Part shown: positions 50,505-61,973 of the stretch, one piece after another | How the letters are laid out: every line of letters begins with the position of its first letter | Position numbering within the stretch: position 1 is the first letter of the stretch | Source of the DNA: Skeletonema tropicum | Taxonomy: Eukaryota; Bacillariophyta; Thalassiosirophyceae; Thalassiosirales; Thalassiosiraceae | Assembly: GCA_037178625.1 (NCBI GenBank) | Contig: CM074137.1 | Location: forward strand, 1,054,001-1,118,000 | Direction: 5' to 3' | Length of the DNA stretch: 64,000 nt | Position numbers and translations under genes: made by a program | Notes under the pieces: model-generated | Seen by the model: the letters and a program-made list of their open reading frames with translations, nothing else | What the model was told of the DNA's origin: nothing | Databases searched by the model: none

Positions 50505-53158
50505 ATGATTACACGAAGCAGCTCCAACAAGCTAGCATCCTTTAAAACCGAAGGAAAATTTGACAAGAAGTTTGATAATCACCAATCGCCTACTTCGGTC
50601 AGTAGCGGTGGATCTGAGAAGGCGTCGGTCAATAACGAAAATATTATCAACAACATGTCGGATGCATCCAAAAACTGCGAAGGGGGTGGGCAGAATGAAC
50701 ATAATCAAATCAACCAGCAACAGGGGGAGGATGTTAACAGCAATAATGATGACAAGCAGCATGTAGCTGTACCCGAGGTAACTCCCACCCTTTCATCTAG
50801 CGGCGGGGGTGACAATCCTTCCGATCAAGAAGACAGTGGCGGTGCGAACAACAATAACCATAACAGCAATAAGCTGCAACCCGAGCCAACAACACCCACC
50901 AATAACACACGCACCACCTACTCACGCAACCTCTCCACCGCCTCGGCACTCTCCAGCCTCTCCGACTATACCGCCAACCACCCCCTCTCCCCACTGCTCG
51001 ATCACGTCATGGAAGAAAGTATCGAAAAGGCAATCACCAGTTTGAATTCGGGAGCGGCGGAAAGTCAAGCGGCCATTGTGGGGGAGCAGTATTTGAATGT
51101 TGCCATGAATAATGCTGCTTCGTCCGGGTCTTTGAACTCGTATGAAAATGGTGGTACTACAGAGGGAGGAGGGGCGGACCGAAGAATGTCGGATAACATT
51201 AGCTTACCAAGTTTGAGTCAGTTTCCCGAGGCACAACGAGAGGAATTGCGTCAAATGTACCTTGCTGGATTTCGGGATGCAGCACGAAAGAGTCATGATA
51301 AGGTTAAAAAGAAGGTGGTGGTGGAATCATCGGAGCAACAACAGCAGCAGTCGACGCAACATCATCAGTTAGTAAAGAAACAATCACCAGAATTGAAACA
51401 TATTCAAAGTAGGGAGGAGTTGGCGAATAATTTTGCAAGGGCGCAGCAGGAGAATCAGAGTGGGATTGGAGCGGCAATTGGTGGTAGTGGAGGTGGTGGG
51501 CAGCAGTATTCGACTCAACAACAACAGCAGCAGCAGCAACCACAACCAGGGGAACCAGTAAGGCCATTGGGTGTACCATCCCCCCTAGGTCATCTTGACT
51601 TGAACGACAGTTGTTATGATCCTCCCCCCTCCATTCCTGAAAATGGGCAATATCACTACCAGCAACCTCCACCGCCCCAATATCAACAGGTGGCAAGTTT
51701 GGGGAGTAGTTTTGGAAGTGCATGTAGCGGGGTATCAAATCCTCTCCTTGCTACTTCTTCTCCGGAGTTATTGTCCTCTTCGGTTTCACCAGGTGCGGTA
51801 GCAGAAAAACCGTCACCTGGGACGAGGGGGAGGAGGAAACAACAGCAACAACAACGGGGAGGATCACCCCCCTCTTCGACTGCTGCCGCTGCTGAGACTG
51901 GTGGTAGCGGTAGTGGTTCGGGTAAGAAACGTCAAGGGCATTCAAATCCATTCCCACGAAAGTTGATGGATATGTTATCAAAGGAGGAAACAAGTGTGGT
52001 TTGTTGGTTGCCGAGGGGGGATGCATTTGTGGTTAGGGACAATGATCGATTTGTTGGTGATGTTTTGCCAAAGTATTTTCGTCATACCAAGGTAAGAAAG
52101 GTGGCTTTTCTGTATTTTGTGGATTATTTCCAATGCCATTAGTAATGTGTCAACTCATCATCTCTTTCTGTTTGTTTCGACAGCTAACTTCATTCCAAAG
52201 ACAGCTCAATCTATACGGATTTCGCCGCATCACCAAAGGTCCCGATGCGGGTGCCTACCGCCACGAGTGTTTCCAACGTGACAACCCCGATTTGTGTCTT
52301 CAGATGAAACGGTCGAAACAAAAGGGTGGAATTGGTGCCAGTCCTCGATTGGGACCCAACAGCCCCGGCAATGCTCGACGTGGTAGAAGTAGCTCTTTAA
52401 ACTCGGAACCGAGTCCCCTGATATCGCCATTGATGGCGGGCAATGGTACTACTTCCACGAGCAACAGTACTGGAATGACACCGTTGCTATCGAATTTGGC
52501 CGTAGGGGCGAGTCCACCGGATATGTCATTGGATGGTCCTGCTGCTACAGAGCAATATGGAAGCGAATCGCGTTCGCACACGTACACAACATCATTTCGG
52601 AATGATCTGCATGGTCCTCCCACAACAGGATTGGGCATTTTAATGTCCGCCAATTCCTCTTCGGGTGCCACCACGACCCTCCACCATCAGCATCACGGAG
52701 TACGACACTACACTCCGGAGCAGCGTGCTCAAATGCAAAAGGATGCACAGGACAGAGAACGTCAAGCGAGAGCATTGGCAGCGGCGGGAATGGCAGCTGA
52801 AAAGATGGGGAGTGGACTTCACCCTCCACCGACACTTGGGACGACCACTCAACAACATACGCATAGTAGTGTTGCTGAGAATCATGTGTCGCATGACAGT
52901 CATGGAGGTCTCAAGCAGGAGGAATGGAGTAACCTCGATCATCAGCATCAGGAAAGTATAGGGAATGTATTGACTTTGGAAGAGATGGACGTGGACTTTG
53001 CCAAACTTTTTGATCCCAATGAAGAAGTTGCCAATATGCAAACTCATGGCAGTGGGTGGCCAATGAGTGCTGATGCGCCAATATTTTCTGATACTGCTGT
53101 GCAGAGCAATGGCAAGTACTTGGCAAGCGGTGGTGGAAATTTAGAGGGAGAGATTTGA
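50505..53158 (+). CDS. Heat shock factor (HSF) family transcription factor, two exons
   Basis: Exon 1 is 50505-52091 and exon 2 is 52184-53158; the 92-bp intron (GTAAGA...CGACAG, phase 0) splits the DNA-binding domain after FRHTK. The protein has 853 residues. The HSF domain (about 478-580) contains [46 protein letters not shown] and, in exon 2, [16 protein letters not shown] with [29 protein letters not shown] is the recognition-helix signature of HSFs. The roughly 470-residue N-terminus and the C-terminus are low complexity (Asn, Ser, Gly and Gln tracts). A basic/glutamine-rich [20 protein letters not shown] segment could be helical, but no canonical HR-A/B heptad is evident. HSFs are greatly expanded in diatoms (established). 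The target is unknown. Confidence 0.93.
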
Positions 53159-53628
53159 GAAACAAAGATTGAGATATTGATTTCATGGTGGTATGGAGAA
53201 AACATCCTACTTTTGCACCAAGGAATAAAGAAACGACAAGAACAAAAGCCACAGCATTCACCTGGTGCCATACAAAAAAATAATGTACATACAACAACTG
53301 TGTTGCGTGTTGGGTGATGACAAAGCATGGGAAAAACTACAAATTTACACATACACATTTACACAGAGTCACACGAAATGAGTCGAAAAAGAAGAGTTAG
53401 TTTGCGCCCTATCAAGTAAGAATCATTTGAGGAGAGCAACAACAAAACGTCTGTGACTTTTTCATCGGCCATTTGCCGCCTCACACCCAACAATAGCACT
53501 ACGTTGGTCGCCTGTATCTGGTGATCATGTCTCCTTTGAGGAGCTAGATTATATATGAATAATATTGTATAAAGTGATATATTTATCCTTTACGTTGTAA
53601 TGGAGATGAAGACAGCTGTATGAACTGG
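53159..53628. other. Convergent intergenic region
   Basis: 470 bp of presumed 3' flanks of convergent genes. Nothing recognised. Confidence 0.5.
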
Positions 53629-54450
53629 TCAAGAATCTGTGCGCAAATCAACCTTTACACTCCTCAATTCACAGTTTTCAAATCGACTATTCATAAGCTC
53701 TGCAACACTTGCATCTTCATACCTAACAACACCATTCAACTCCTCAAATAATGGTGTAAACATGTGCATAAAGAATGCTGAATGACCAACCAAGGCAATA
53801 TTCTTCTCGGGTCTATTCAGTAACACTTTCCAAGCGGAATGTGCTCGATTGTACAAGGAGATGGGATCATCTGACTCTCGTTTGGAAAGGTGAGCACTGT
53901 AGTCACCAAATATAGATTCATAGTGGGCCCATATGGGATCATCTGGTTCGTGTGCGAGGTTTTTAAAGCATATATGCGGATATTGCTGCTGTAACACTGC
54001 TGTGGGTCGTCTAGCATCGCACAAAAAGTTGACAGTCTCTCTCCATTCTTCATGTGCTATAATAGGTACTGTTTTCTTATCTCCGTACAGATGAGGGAAT
54101 GACAAAATAGCCGTATCCAACGTTCTAGTCAACGGTGATACAATTATCGCTTCCACATTCAGATCTTTTGTCTGCTTGGCCAATTCATTGCATTGATTGA
54201 CACCCGTTTCTGTCAACTTGGCATCAAAATAAAGCGGAAGTTTCGATTGCTCTTCGTTCAAGTTGTGAGTGCCTTCTGCATGACGAATGAGATGCAAGAT
54301 TTTGGAGGTAGATGACTGGTAAGCACTGTTTACTGAGAAGAGAGATACCGCTGGACTAGCGTAGGCTGCAGCGGAGGATAACATCATTTTCATTGCAACG
54401 AAAAATGTGAAGAGGAAGTGAAATTCGTGCCCAAAATGAACGCGTGACAT
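53629..54450 (-). CDS. Histidine phosphatase (phosphoglycerate-mutase-like) with N-terminal hydrophobic segment
   Basis: 273 residues, ATG at 54450; methionines at 20 and 22 are alternatives. The N-terminal 45 residues are hydrophobic (FHFLFTFFVAMKMMLSSAAA), suggesting a signal or transit peptide. The catalytic RHG-type motif is HLIRHAEGTHN (about 53-63; the His in RHA is the phospho-acceptor). A second conserved site VSPLTRTLDTA, then EEWRE, and a late catalytic His in ALVGHSAFFMHMF (about 221) complete the family signature. Members dephosphorylate small molecules or proteins; this one is closest in appearance to plant/fungal PGM-like phosphatases. The substrate is unknown. It is divergent from 54589 with only 138 bp between starts. 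Confidence 0.85.
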   Translation of the reverse strand: MSRVHFGHEFHFLFTFFVAMKMMLSSAAAYASPAVSLFSVNSAYQSSTSKILHLIRHAEGTHNLNEEQSKLPLYFDAKLTETGVNQCNELAKQTKDLNVEAIIVSPLTRTLDTAILSFPHLYGDKKTVPIIAHEEWRETVNFLCDARRPTAVLQQQYPHICFKNLAHEPDDPIWAHYESIFGDYSAHLSKRESDDPISLYNRAHSAWKVLLNRPEKNIALVGHSAFFMHMFTPLFEELNGVVRYEDASVAELMNSRFENCELRSVKVDLRTDS

Positions 54451-54588
54451 AAGTGACGTGGCAGATGGCGCGTGCCACTCGTCACTTCATTGCATGTTCA
54501 GCTTGCAGTGTTCACTACTTACAAAACATTGATCTCACAGTATTCTTCACTCTCAATCTTAATGCTCTGTTCGGCGACCACAACAACG
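54451..54588. promoter_or_regulatory. Putative compact bidirectional promoter
   Basis: 138 bp separate the start codons of the divergent histidine-phosphatase and Rossmann-protein genes. TGACGTGGC lies about 5-15 bp from the former. If the next ATG upstream (54562) starts the latter, the region shrinks to 111 bp. Assigned from arrangement. Confidence 0.45.
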
Positions 54589-55959
54589 ATGACGAAGTTC
54601 ATAATACATCTCGCAGCCGCCGCTCTAGCGTCATCGCTATCGGCTGATGCATTCACTCAGCCATCACTTGTTGTCAGATCGGCACGTCCATTTTTGTACA
54701 CATCTCTATCGGCAACGTCCGATGAAAATGAAGAACCTTTGCCCGAATTCGACGATAATGAAGCGCAAGATAACAACAATGACGACGGAGCTGATAAATT
54801 TTTAGAAAAGGCACAACAATTACGTGAGCAAATCCGTCAAATGGAATCACAGATTGGTGACGATCGAAGAGCTCGGTATGTGGAAAAAATGGAAAATGAC
54901 AATAACAACAACGACGAAGATGATGATACACCAAAGAAGAAATCATTAAAGGGCAAACGAGTCCTCATCCTTGGAGCAAATGGACGTCTTGGATCTATGA
55001 TTACACGATATTTACTACGAACATACGGATCTGAGATCAAAGAAGCGGTGGCTGCAGTTCATTATGTAGGTCAGGCAACCACAAGAGGGTATGGTCGGCT
55101 ATCCTACGAGGTGGGAGCCGAAGATGGAGTAGGCACAATAGGTGCAGCATGGAGCAGTGAAGAGGAACGTAACGCTTCCTTTCAATTCGATCCAGAGGCC
55201 ATGGGTGGATACAATCTTAACAAGTTGCGTATTGTGGAAGTAGAACTGTTAGATCCTGTCCAAGTCCAAACAATTACCGAAGATGTCGATGCAATCATCT
55301 ATTGCGCTACAGACTTTGACGGAAATCGACCCAAGGCAGTGGCAAGTCTGAATGCGGCATTTCTATTTCGAGCAATTGCCAATCCAACCAAGGGGCGGGT
55401 AGAGATTGAAGGGTTGAGAAATTGTTTAGAGGGATTGACGGCTACTGTGAACGATCAGAAGTGGAAGGAACAACGGCGTATGGCCAATTATGTTGGTGAA
55501 TCAGCTGCGGAAGTGGCAGCTGCGTCAAATACTGTAACGTCTACAAAGAAGAAGTCGTCAGACCCAACACAGTTTGTCCTTGTGTCCACTTGTCCAGATG
55601 CATTCGGCAATTTTGAGACACCTTTTGGAGAATTCAATGGCATGAAGCGCCAAGGTGAAAAGATTGTCTTGGATGAATTTCCCAGTTTATCCTACACTGT
55701 ACTGCAAATGGGTAAATTTGATGACAACTTTGTAGAAGAAGGGCAAGAACTGCAATTCACCGAAGCGGAAGAGGACACAATCGTTGTTGATGGGGTGATA
55801 TGTGCAGCTAGGACAGAGGAAAATGTCAAGAAGGCAGAACAGAAGAGAATCAATAGGAGGGATGCAGCACGTGCGGCAGTAGATGCCTTGCTGAATGAAG
55901 AAATAGAAGGGAAGAAGGTGCAGGTTTACACCAAGGTTGGAGTTACTGATATTTGGTAG
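54589..55959 (+). CDS. Plastid-targeted NAD(P)-binding Rossmann-fold protein
   Basis: 456 residues from ATG 54589; an in-frame ATG at 54562 is possible, but from 54589 the N-terminus is a classic signal peptide (MTKFIIHLAAAALASSLSAD) ending in DAFTQP. An acidic Asn/Asp-rich linker and a short coiled coil (AQQLREQIRQMESQIGDDRR) precede the Rossmann core: KGKRVLILGANGRLGSMITR (about 121-140, with G-x-x-G-x-x-G), IVEVELLDPVQVQTI, DVDAIIYCATDFDGNRP, FVLVSTCPDAFGNFET, and MKRQGEKIVLDEFPSLSYTV. The order fits atypical SDR/NmrA-like proteins. Many plastid assembly factors belong here, but no subfamily can be fixed. Single exon. Confidence 0.8.
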   Translation: MTKFIIHLAAAALASSLSADAFTQPSLVVRSARPFLYTSLSATSDENEEPLPEFDDNEAQDNNNDDGADKFLEKAQQLREQIRQMESQIGDDRRARYVEKMENDNNNNDEDDDTPKKKSLKGKRVLILGANGRLGSMITRYLLRTYGSEIKEAVAAVHYVGQATTRGYGRLSYEVGAEDGVGTIGAAWSSEEERNASFQFDPEAMGGYNLNKLRIVEVELLDPVQVQTITEDVDAIIYCATDFDGNRPKAVASLNAAFLFRAIANPTKGRVEIEGLRNCLEGLTATVNDQKWKEQRRMANYVGESAAEVAAASNTVTSTKKKSSDPTQFVLVSTCPDAFGNFETPFGEFNGMKRQGEKIVLDEFPSLSYTVLQMGKFDDNFVEEGQELQFTEAEEDTIVVDGVICAARTEENVKKAEQKRINRRDAARAAVDALLNEEIEGKKVQVYTKVGVTDIW

Positions 55960-56477
55960 AAGATAAAAGTGTAGTTTGGTAGAATATGCAAGCAAGTAGA
56001 GCTGAGATGAAATCATTATACGACTTCTTTGGTATAAATATCAAGCAGTAATGCAACTAGTGCTAGACGAGCAAAAGAATGAACTCTTCCTCCAACTAAG
56101 TAGATACTTCGTGGCTTTTTTTAACAAATGAGCATCCACTTTCGACTTCCACTCATCGCTGAGCTTGATTGAGAAGCAACTTCTTCATCTGTTTCCATCC
56201 TGAGATTGGAATCTTTGGCAAGGGTGATCTTAATCAATACCCTACCATAACACACCCTATGGACGCTCGAATCAAGCCCTCTCTCGGCAGGGTTGGCACA
56301 GGCGGTGTACAGTGGACCTCCGCGAACTAAACCCCGCATTCAGCTTAAATCACCACACCAAATCACAGCCTAGCCAAAATATTTAGACCCACCTCGTGGT
56401 TTCTGCTAGCAAATACTAGGGACTTAATATGTGAGTAAAGCGAAAGTTAGACCCCCCCATAGCAGACTTACCAAAGA
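55960..56477. other. Spacer before tandem array 2
   Basis: 518 bp of unique sequence with no supported gene. The first recognisable array words (GAGAGATACGATG) begin at about 56478. Confidence 0.5.
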
Positions 56478-59400
56478 GAGATACGATGCGATTTTATAGT
56501 TTACTGTGCTACTGGCCAGCCCACACTGGACCTCTCAGATCAGCTACGAGGAGGTTGTAGCATCGCTTCTACGCACAACAGCCGTCTGAGCAGTGCTAAT
56601 GTGCTTGTATAGTATCACCGTCGACTATAATGGGCCGCTAGAAGCGGCTCATGCCCAAAATTACGATGAGAGATACGATTTGATAGTATACGGTGCTACT
56701 GGCTAGCTCACACTGGACCTCTCAGAGCAGCTACGAGGAGGTTGTAGCATCGCTATTACGCACAACAGCCGTCTGAGCAGTGCTAATGTGCTTGTATAGT
56801 ATCACCGTCGACTATAATGGGCCGCTAGAAGCGGCTCGTGCGCTTATTGACGATGAGGATACGAATTGATAGTATACGGTGCCACTGGCTAGCTCACACT
56901 GAACCTCTCAGATCAGCTACGAGGAGGTTGTAGCATCGCTTCTACGCACGCCAGCCGTCTGAGCAGTGCTAATGTGCTTGTATAGTATCACCGCCGTCTA
57001 TAATGGGCCACTAGAAGCGGCTCGTGCACTTATTGATGATGAGAGATACGATTTGATAGTATACGGTGCCACTGGCTAGCTCACACTGGACCTCTCAGAT
57101 TAGCTACGAGGTTGTAGCATCGCTTCTACGCACGCCAGCCGTCTGAGCAGTGCTAATGTGCTTGTATAGTATCACCGCCGACTATAATGGGCCTCTAGAA
57201 GCGGCTCGTGCGCTTATTGACGATGAGAGATACTATTTGATAGTATACGGTGCCACTGGCTAGCTCACACTGGACCTCTCAGATCAGCCACGAGGTTGTA
57301 GCATCGCTTCTGCCTGAGTTATCCGTCCAGAAGTGCTAATGTGCTTGTATAGCATTGCCATAAAGTATAATGGGCCACTAGAAGCGGCTCGTGTGCTTAT
57401 TGACGATGAGAGATACGATTTGGTATGGTAGAATGAAGCCCAGGTGACCAGACCACACTGGTCCTCTCAGAACAGCTACGAGGAGGTTGTAGCATCGCTT
57501 CTACGCGCGCCAGCCGTCTGAGCAGTGCAAATGTCCTTTTTTATTATCACCACCGACTATAATGTGCCTCTAGAAGCGGCTCATGTGCTTTTTGACGATG
57601 AGAGATACGATTTGATAGTTTACGGTGCTACCGGCCAGCCCACACTGGACCTCTCAGATCAGCTACGAGGAGGTTGTAGCATCGCTTCTACGCGAGCAAG
57701 CCGTCTGAGCAGTGCTAATGTGCTTGTATAGTATCACCGCCAACTCTGGACCGCTCAGATCAGCGTCATGGTTGTAGCATCGCTTCTACCTACGCCAGCC
57801 GTCTGAGCAGTGCTAATGTGCTTGTATAGTATCACCGCCGACTATAATGGGCCGCTAGAAGCGGCTCGTGCGCTTATTGACGATGAGGATACGAATTGAT
57901 AGTATACGGTGCCACTGGCTAGCTCACACTGAACCTCTCAGATCAGCTACGAGGAGGTTGTAGCATCGCTTCTACGCACGCCAGCCGTCTGAGCAGTGCT
58001 AATGTGCTTGTATAGTATCACCGCCGACTATAATGGGCCTCTAGAAGCGGCTCGTGCGCTTATTGACGATGAGAGATACTATTTGATAGTTTACGGTGCC
58101 ACTGGCTAGCTCACACTGGACCTCTCAGATCAGCCACGAGGTTGTAGCATCGCTTTTGTCTGAGTTATCCGTCTGAGCAGTGCTATGTAATGAGCTTGTA
58201 TAGCATTGCTATAAAGTATAATGGGCCACTAGAAGCGGCTCGTGCGCTTATTGACGATGAGAGATACGATTTGGTATGGTAGAATGAAGCCCAGGTGACC
58301 AGACCACAATGGTCCTCTCAGATCAGCTACGAGGAGGTTGTTGCATCGCTTCTACGCGCGCCAGCCGTCTGAGCAGTGCAAATGTCCTTTTTTATTATCA
58401 CCACCGACTATAATGGGCCTCTAGAAGCGGCTCATGTGCTTTTTGACGATGAGAGATACGATTTGATAGTTTACGGTGCTACCGGCCAGCCCACACTGGA
58501 CCTCTCAGATCAGCTACGAGGAGGTTGTAGCATCGCTTCTACGCGAGCAAGCCGTCTGAGCAGTGCTAATGTGCTTGTATAGTATCACCGCCAACTCTGA
58601 CTCTGGATCTGGACCGCTCAGATCAGCGTCATGGTTGTAGCATCGCTTCTACCTACGCCAGCCGTCTGAGCAGTGCTAATGTGCTTGTATAGTATCACCG
58701 CCGACTATAATGGGCCGCTAGAAGCGGCTCGTGCGCTTATTGACGATGAGGATACGAATTGATAGTATACGGTGCCACTGGCTAGCTCACACTGAACCTC
58801 TCAGATCAGCTACGAGGAGGTTGTAGCATCGCTTCTACGCACGCCAGCCGTCTGAGCAGTGCTAATGTGCTTGTATAGTATCACCGCCGACTATAATGGG
58901 CCTCTAGAAGCGGCTCGTGCGCTTATTGACGATGAGAGATACTATTTGATAGTTTACGGTGCCACTGGCTAGCTCACACTGGACCTCTCAGATCAGCCAC
59001 GAGGTTGTAGCATCGCTTTTGTCTGAGATATCCGTCTGAGCAGTGCTAATGAGCTTGTATAGCATTGCTATAAAGTATAATGGGCCACTAGAAGCGGCTC
59101 GTGCGCTTATTGACGATGAGAGATACGATTTGGTATGGTAGAATGAAGCCCAGGTGACCAGACCACAATGGTCCTCTCAGATCAGCTACGAGGAGGTTGT
59201 TGCATCGCTTCTACGCGCGCCAGCCGTCTGAGCAGTGCAAATGTCCTTTTTTATTATCACCACCGACTATAATGGGCCTCTAGAAGCGGCTCATGTGCTT
59301 TTTGACGATGAGAGATACGATTTGATAGTTTACGGTGCTACCGGCCAGCCCACACTGGACCTCTCAGATCAGCTACGAGGAGGTTGTAGCATCGCTTCTA

Positions 59401-61760
59401 CGCGAGCAAGCCGTCTGAGCAGTGCTAATGTGCTTGTATAGTATCACCGCCAACTCTGACTCTGGATCTGGACCGCTCAGATCAGCGTCATGGTTGTAGC
59501 ATCGCTTCTACCTACGCCAGCCGTCTGAGCAGTGCTAATGTGCTTGTATAGTATCACCGCCGACTATAATGGGCCGCTAGAAGCGGCTCGTGCGCTTATT
59601 GACGATGAGGATACGAATTGATAGTATACGGTGCCACTGGCTAGCTCACACTGAACCTCTCAGATCAGCTACGAGGAGGTTGTAGCATCGCTTCTACGCA
59701 CGCCAGCCGTCTGAGCAGTGCTAATGTGCTTGTATAGTATCACCGCCGACTATAATGGGCCACTAGAAGCGGCTCGTGCACTTATTGATGATGAGAGATA
59801 CGATTTGATAGTATACGGTGCCACTGGCTAGCTCACACTGGACCGCTCAGATCAGCTATGAGGTTGTAGCATCGCTTCTACGCACGCCAGCCGTCTGAGC
59901 AGTGCTAATGTGCTTGTATAGTATCACCGCCGACTATAATGGGCCTCTAGAAGCGGCTCGTGCGCTTATTGACGATGAGAGATACTATTTGATAGTTTAC
60001 GGTGCCACTGGCTAGCTCACACTGGACCTCTCAGATCAGCCACGAGGTTGTAGCATCGCTTCTGTCTGAGTTATCCGTCTGAGCAGTGCTAATGAGCTTG
60101 TATAGCATTGCTATAAAGTATAATGGGCCACTAGAAGCGGCTCGTGCGCTTATTGACGATGAGAGATACGATTTGGTATGGTAGAATGAAGCCCAGGTGA
60201 CCAGACCACACTGGTCCTCTCAGATCAGCTACGAGGAGGTTGTTGCATCGCTTCTACGCGCGCCAGCCGTCTGAGCAGTGCAAATGTCCTTTTTTATTAT
60301 CACCACCGACTATAATGGGCCTCTAGAAGCGGCTCATGTGCTTTTTGACGATGAGAGATACGATTTGATAGTTTACGGTGCTACCGGCCAGCCCACACTG
60401 GACCTCTCAGATCAGCTACGAGGAGGTTGTAGCATCGCTTCTACGCGAGCAAGCCGTCTGAGCAGTGCTAATGTGCTTGTATAGTATCACCGCCAACTCT
60501 GGACCGCTCAGATCAGCGTCATGGTTGTAGCATCGCTTCTACCTACGCCAGCCGTCTGAGCAGTGCTAATGTGCTTGTATAGTATCACCGCCGACTATAA
60601 TGGGCCGCTAGAAGCGGCTCATGCCCATAATGACGATGAGAGATACGATTTGATAGTATACGGTGCTACTGGCTAGCTCGCACTGGACCTCTCAGATCAG
60701 CTACGAGGAGGTTGTAGCATCGCTTCTTCGCACGCAAGCCGTCTGAGCAGTGCTAATGTGCTTGTATAGTATCACCACCAACTATAATGGGCCACTAGAA
60801 GCGGCTCGTGCGCTTATTGACGATGAGGATACGAATTGATAGTTTATGGTGCTTCCGGCCGACCCACACTGGACCTCTCAGGTCAGCTGCGAGGCTGTAG
60901 CATCACTTCTTCCTGAGTTATCTGTCTGGGTAGTGCTAATGTGCTTGTATAGTATCGCCATAAAGTATAATGGACCGCTAGAAGCGGCTCGTGCGCTTAT
61001 TGACGATGAGAGATACGATTTGGTTGAATGAAGCGCAGGTGACCAGACCACACTGGACCTCTCAGATCAGCTACGAGGAGGTTGTTGCATCGCTTCTAGG
61101 TGCGCGAGCCGGTAGAGCAAGCTAATGTGCTTGTATAGTATCACCGTTAACTGTAATGGGCCGCTAGAAGCGGCTCTTGCGCTTATTGACGATGAGAGAT
61201 ACGAATTGATAGTTCGGTGATACCGGCCAGCCCACATTCACACTGGACCTCTCAGATCAGCTACGAGGCTGTAGCATCGCTTCTACGCACGCCAGCCGTC
61301 TGAGCAGTACTAATGGCCTTTTTCATTATCACCGCCGACTATAATGGGCTTCTAGAAGCGGCTCGTTCGCTTATTGACGTTGAGAGATACGATTTGATAG
61401 TTTACGGTGCTACCGGCCAGCCCACACTGGACCTCTCAGATCAGCGTCATGGTTGTTGCATCGCTTCTGCCAGCGTTATTTGTCTGGGTAGTGCTAATGT
61501 GCTTGTATAGTATCACCGCCAACTATAATGGGCCACTAGAAGCGGCTGATGCGCTTTTTGACGATGAGAGACACGATTTGGTAGAATGAAGCGCAGGTGG
61601 CTAGCCCACACTGAACCTCTCAGATCAGCTACAAGTTTGTAGCATCGCTTCTACGCGGGCCAGCCGTCTGAGCAGTGCTAATGAGTTTGTATGGTATCAC
61701 CGTCGTCTATAATGGGTCACTAGAGAAGCGGCTCTTGCGCTTATTGACGATGAGATACTT
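56478..61760 (+). repeat. Tandem array 2: about 30 monomers with a higher-order repeat
   Basis: The landmark CCGTCTGAGCAGTGC (or a variant) recurs about 30 times with typical spacing near 185 bp, interspersed with truncated monomers of about 94-110 bp. Each monomer includes AATGTGCTTGTATAGTATCA, CCGACTATAATGGGCC, CTAGAAGCGGCTCGTGC, GACGATGAGAGATACGATTT, CACACTGGACCTCTCAGATC and TGTAGCATCGCTTCTACGC. A 0.85-1.04-kb block starting at 57516, 58367, 59226 and 60269 repeats with near identity, including four almost identical 68-codon ORFs and a shared truncated monomer containing CCAACTCTG. The blocks differ in size because the third contains one extra monomer (about 184 bp). The monomer is homologous to array 1 read on the minus strand. 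Confidence 0.95.
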
Positions 61761-61973
61761 GATATTATTTGATTCGCTCGTTGTGGTTGTGATCTGATCG
61801 TCTGTAAGTGTCTTATCAGACTGTCTCAACGCTCAGTCTGTCCGCCCCTGCCTCGAACTTCCCCCAAAAAATCAAAAAATGAACATCTCACAAAAACGCA
61901 CGAAGGTGGCTCCACTACATCCTGCTACATCCGACAATAGAAGAGCATCAAGTAGCTCTACAATAAGATAAAG

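Noticed and set aside
56121..56339. 72-codon minus-strand ORF next to array 2
   Set aside because: No motif and no conservation clue; likely chance.
57525..60484. Four near-identical 68-codon plus-strand ORFs
   Set aside because: Identity is explained by recent duplication of the higher-order block, and neighbouring monomers destroy the frame. Kept as a repeat feature.
9361..61760. Hammerhead-type self-cleaving ribozyme in the monomer (CTGATG next to a hairpin)
   Set aside because: The conserved GAAA and cleavage-site nucleotides are missing in every unit I read.
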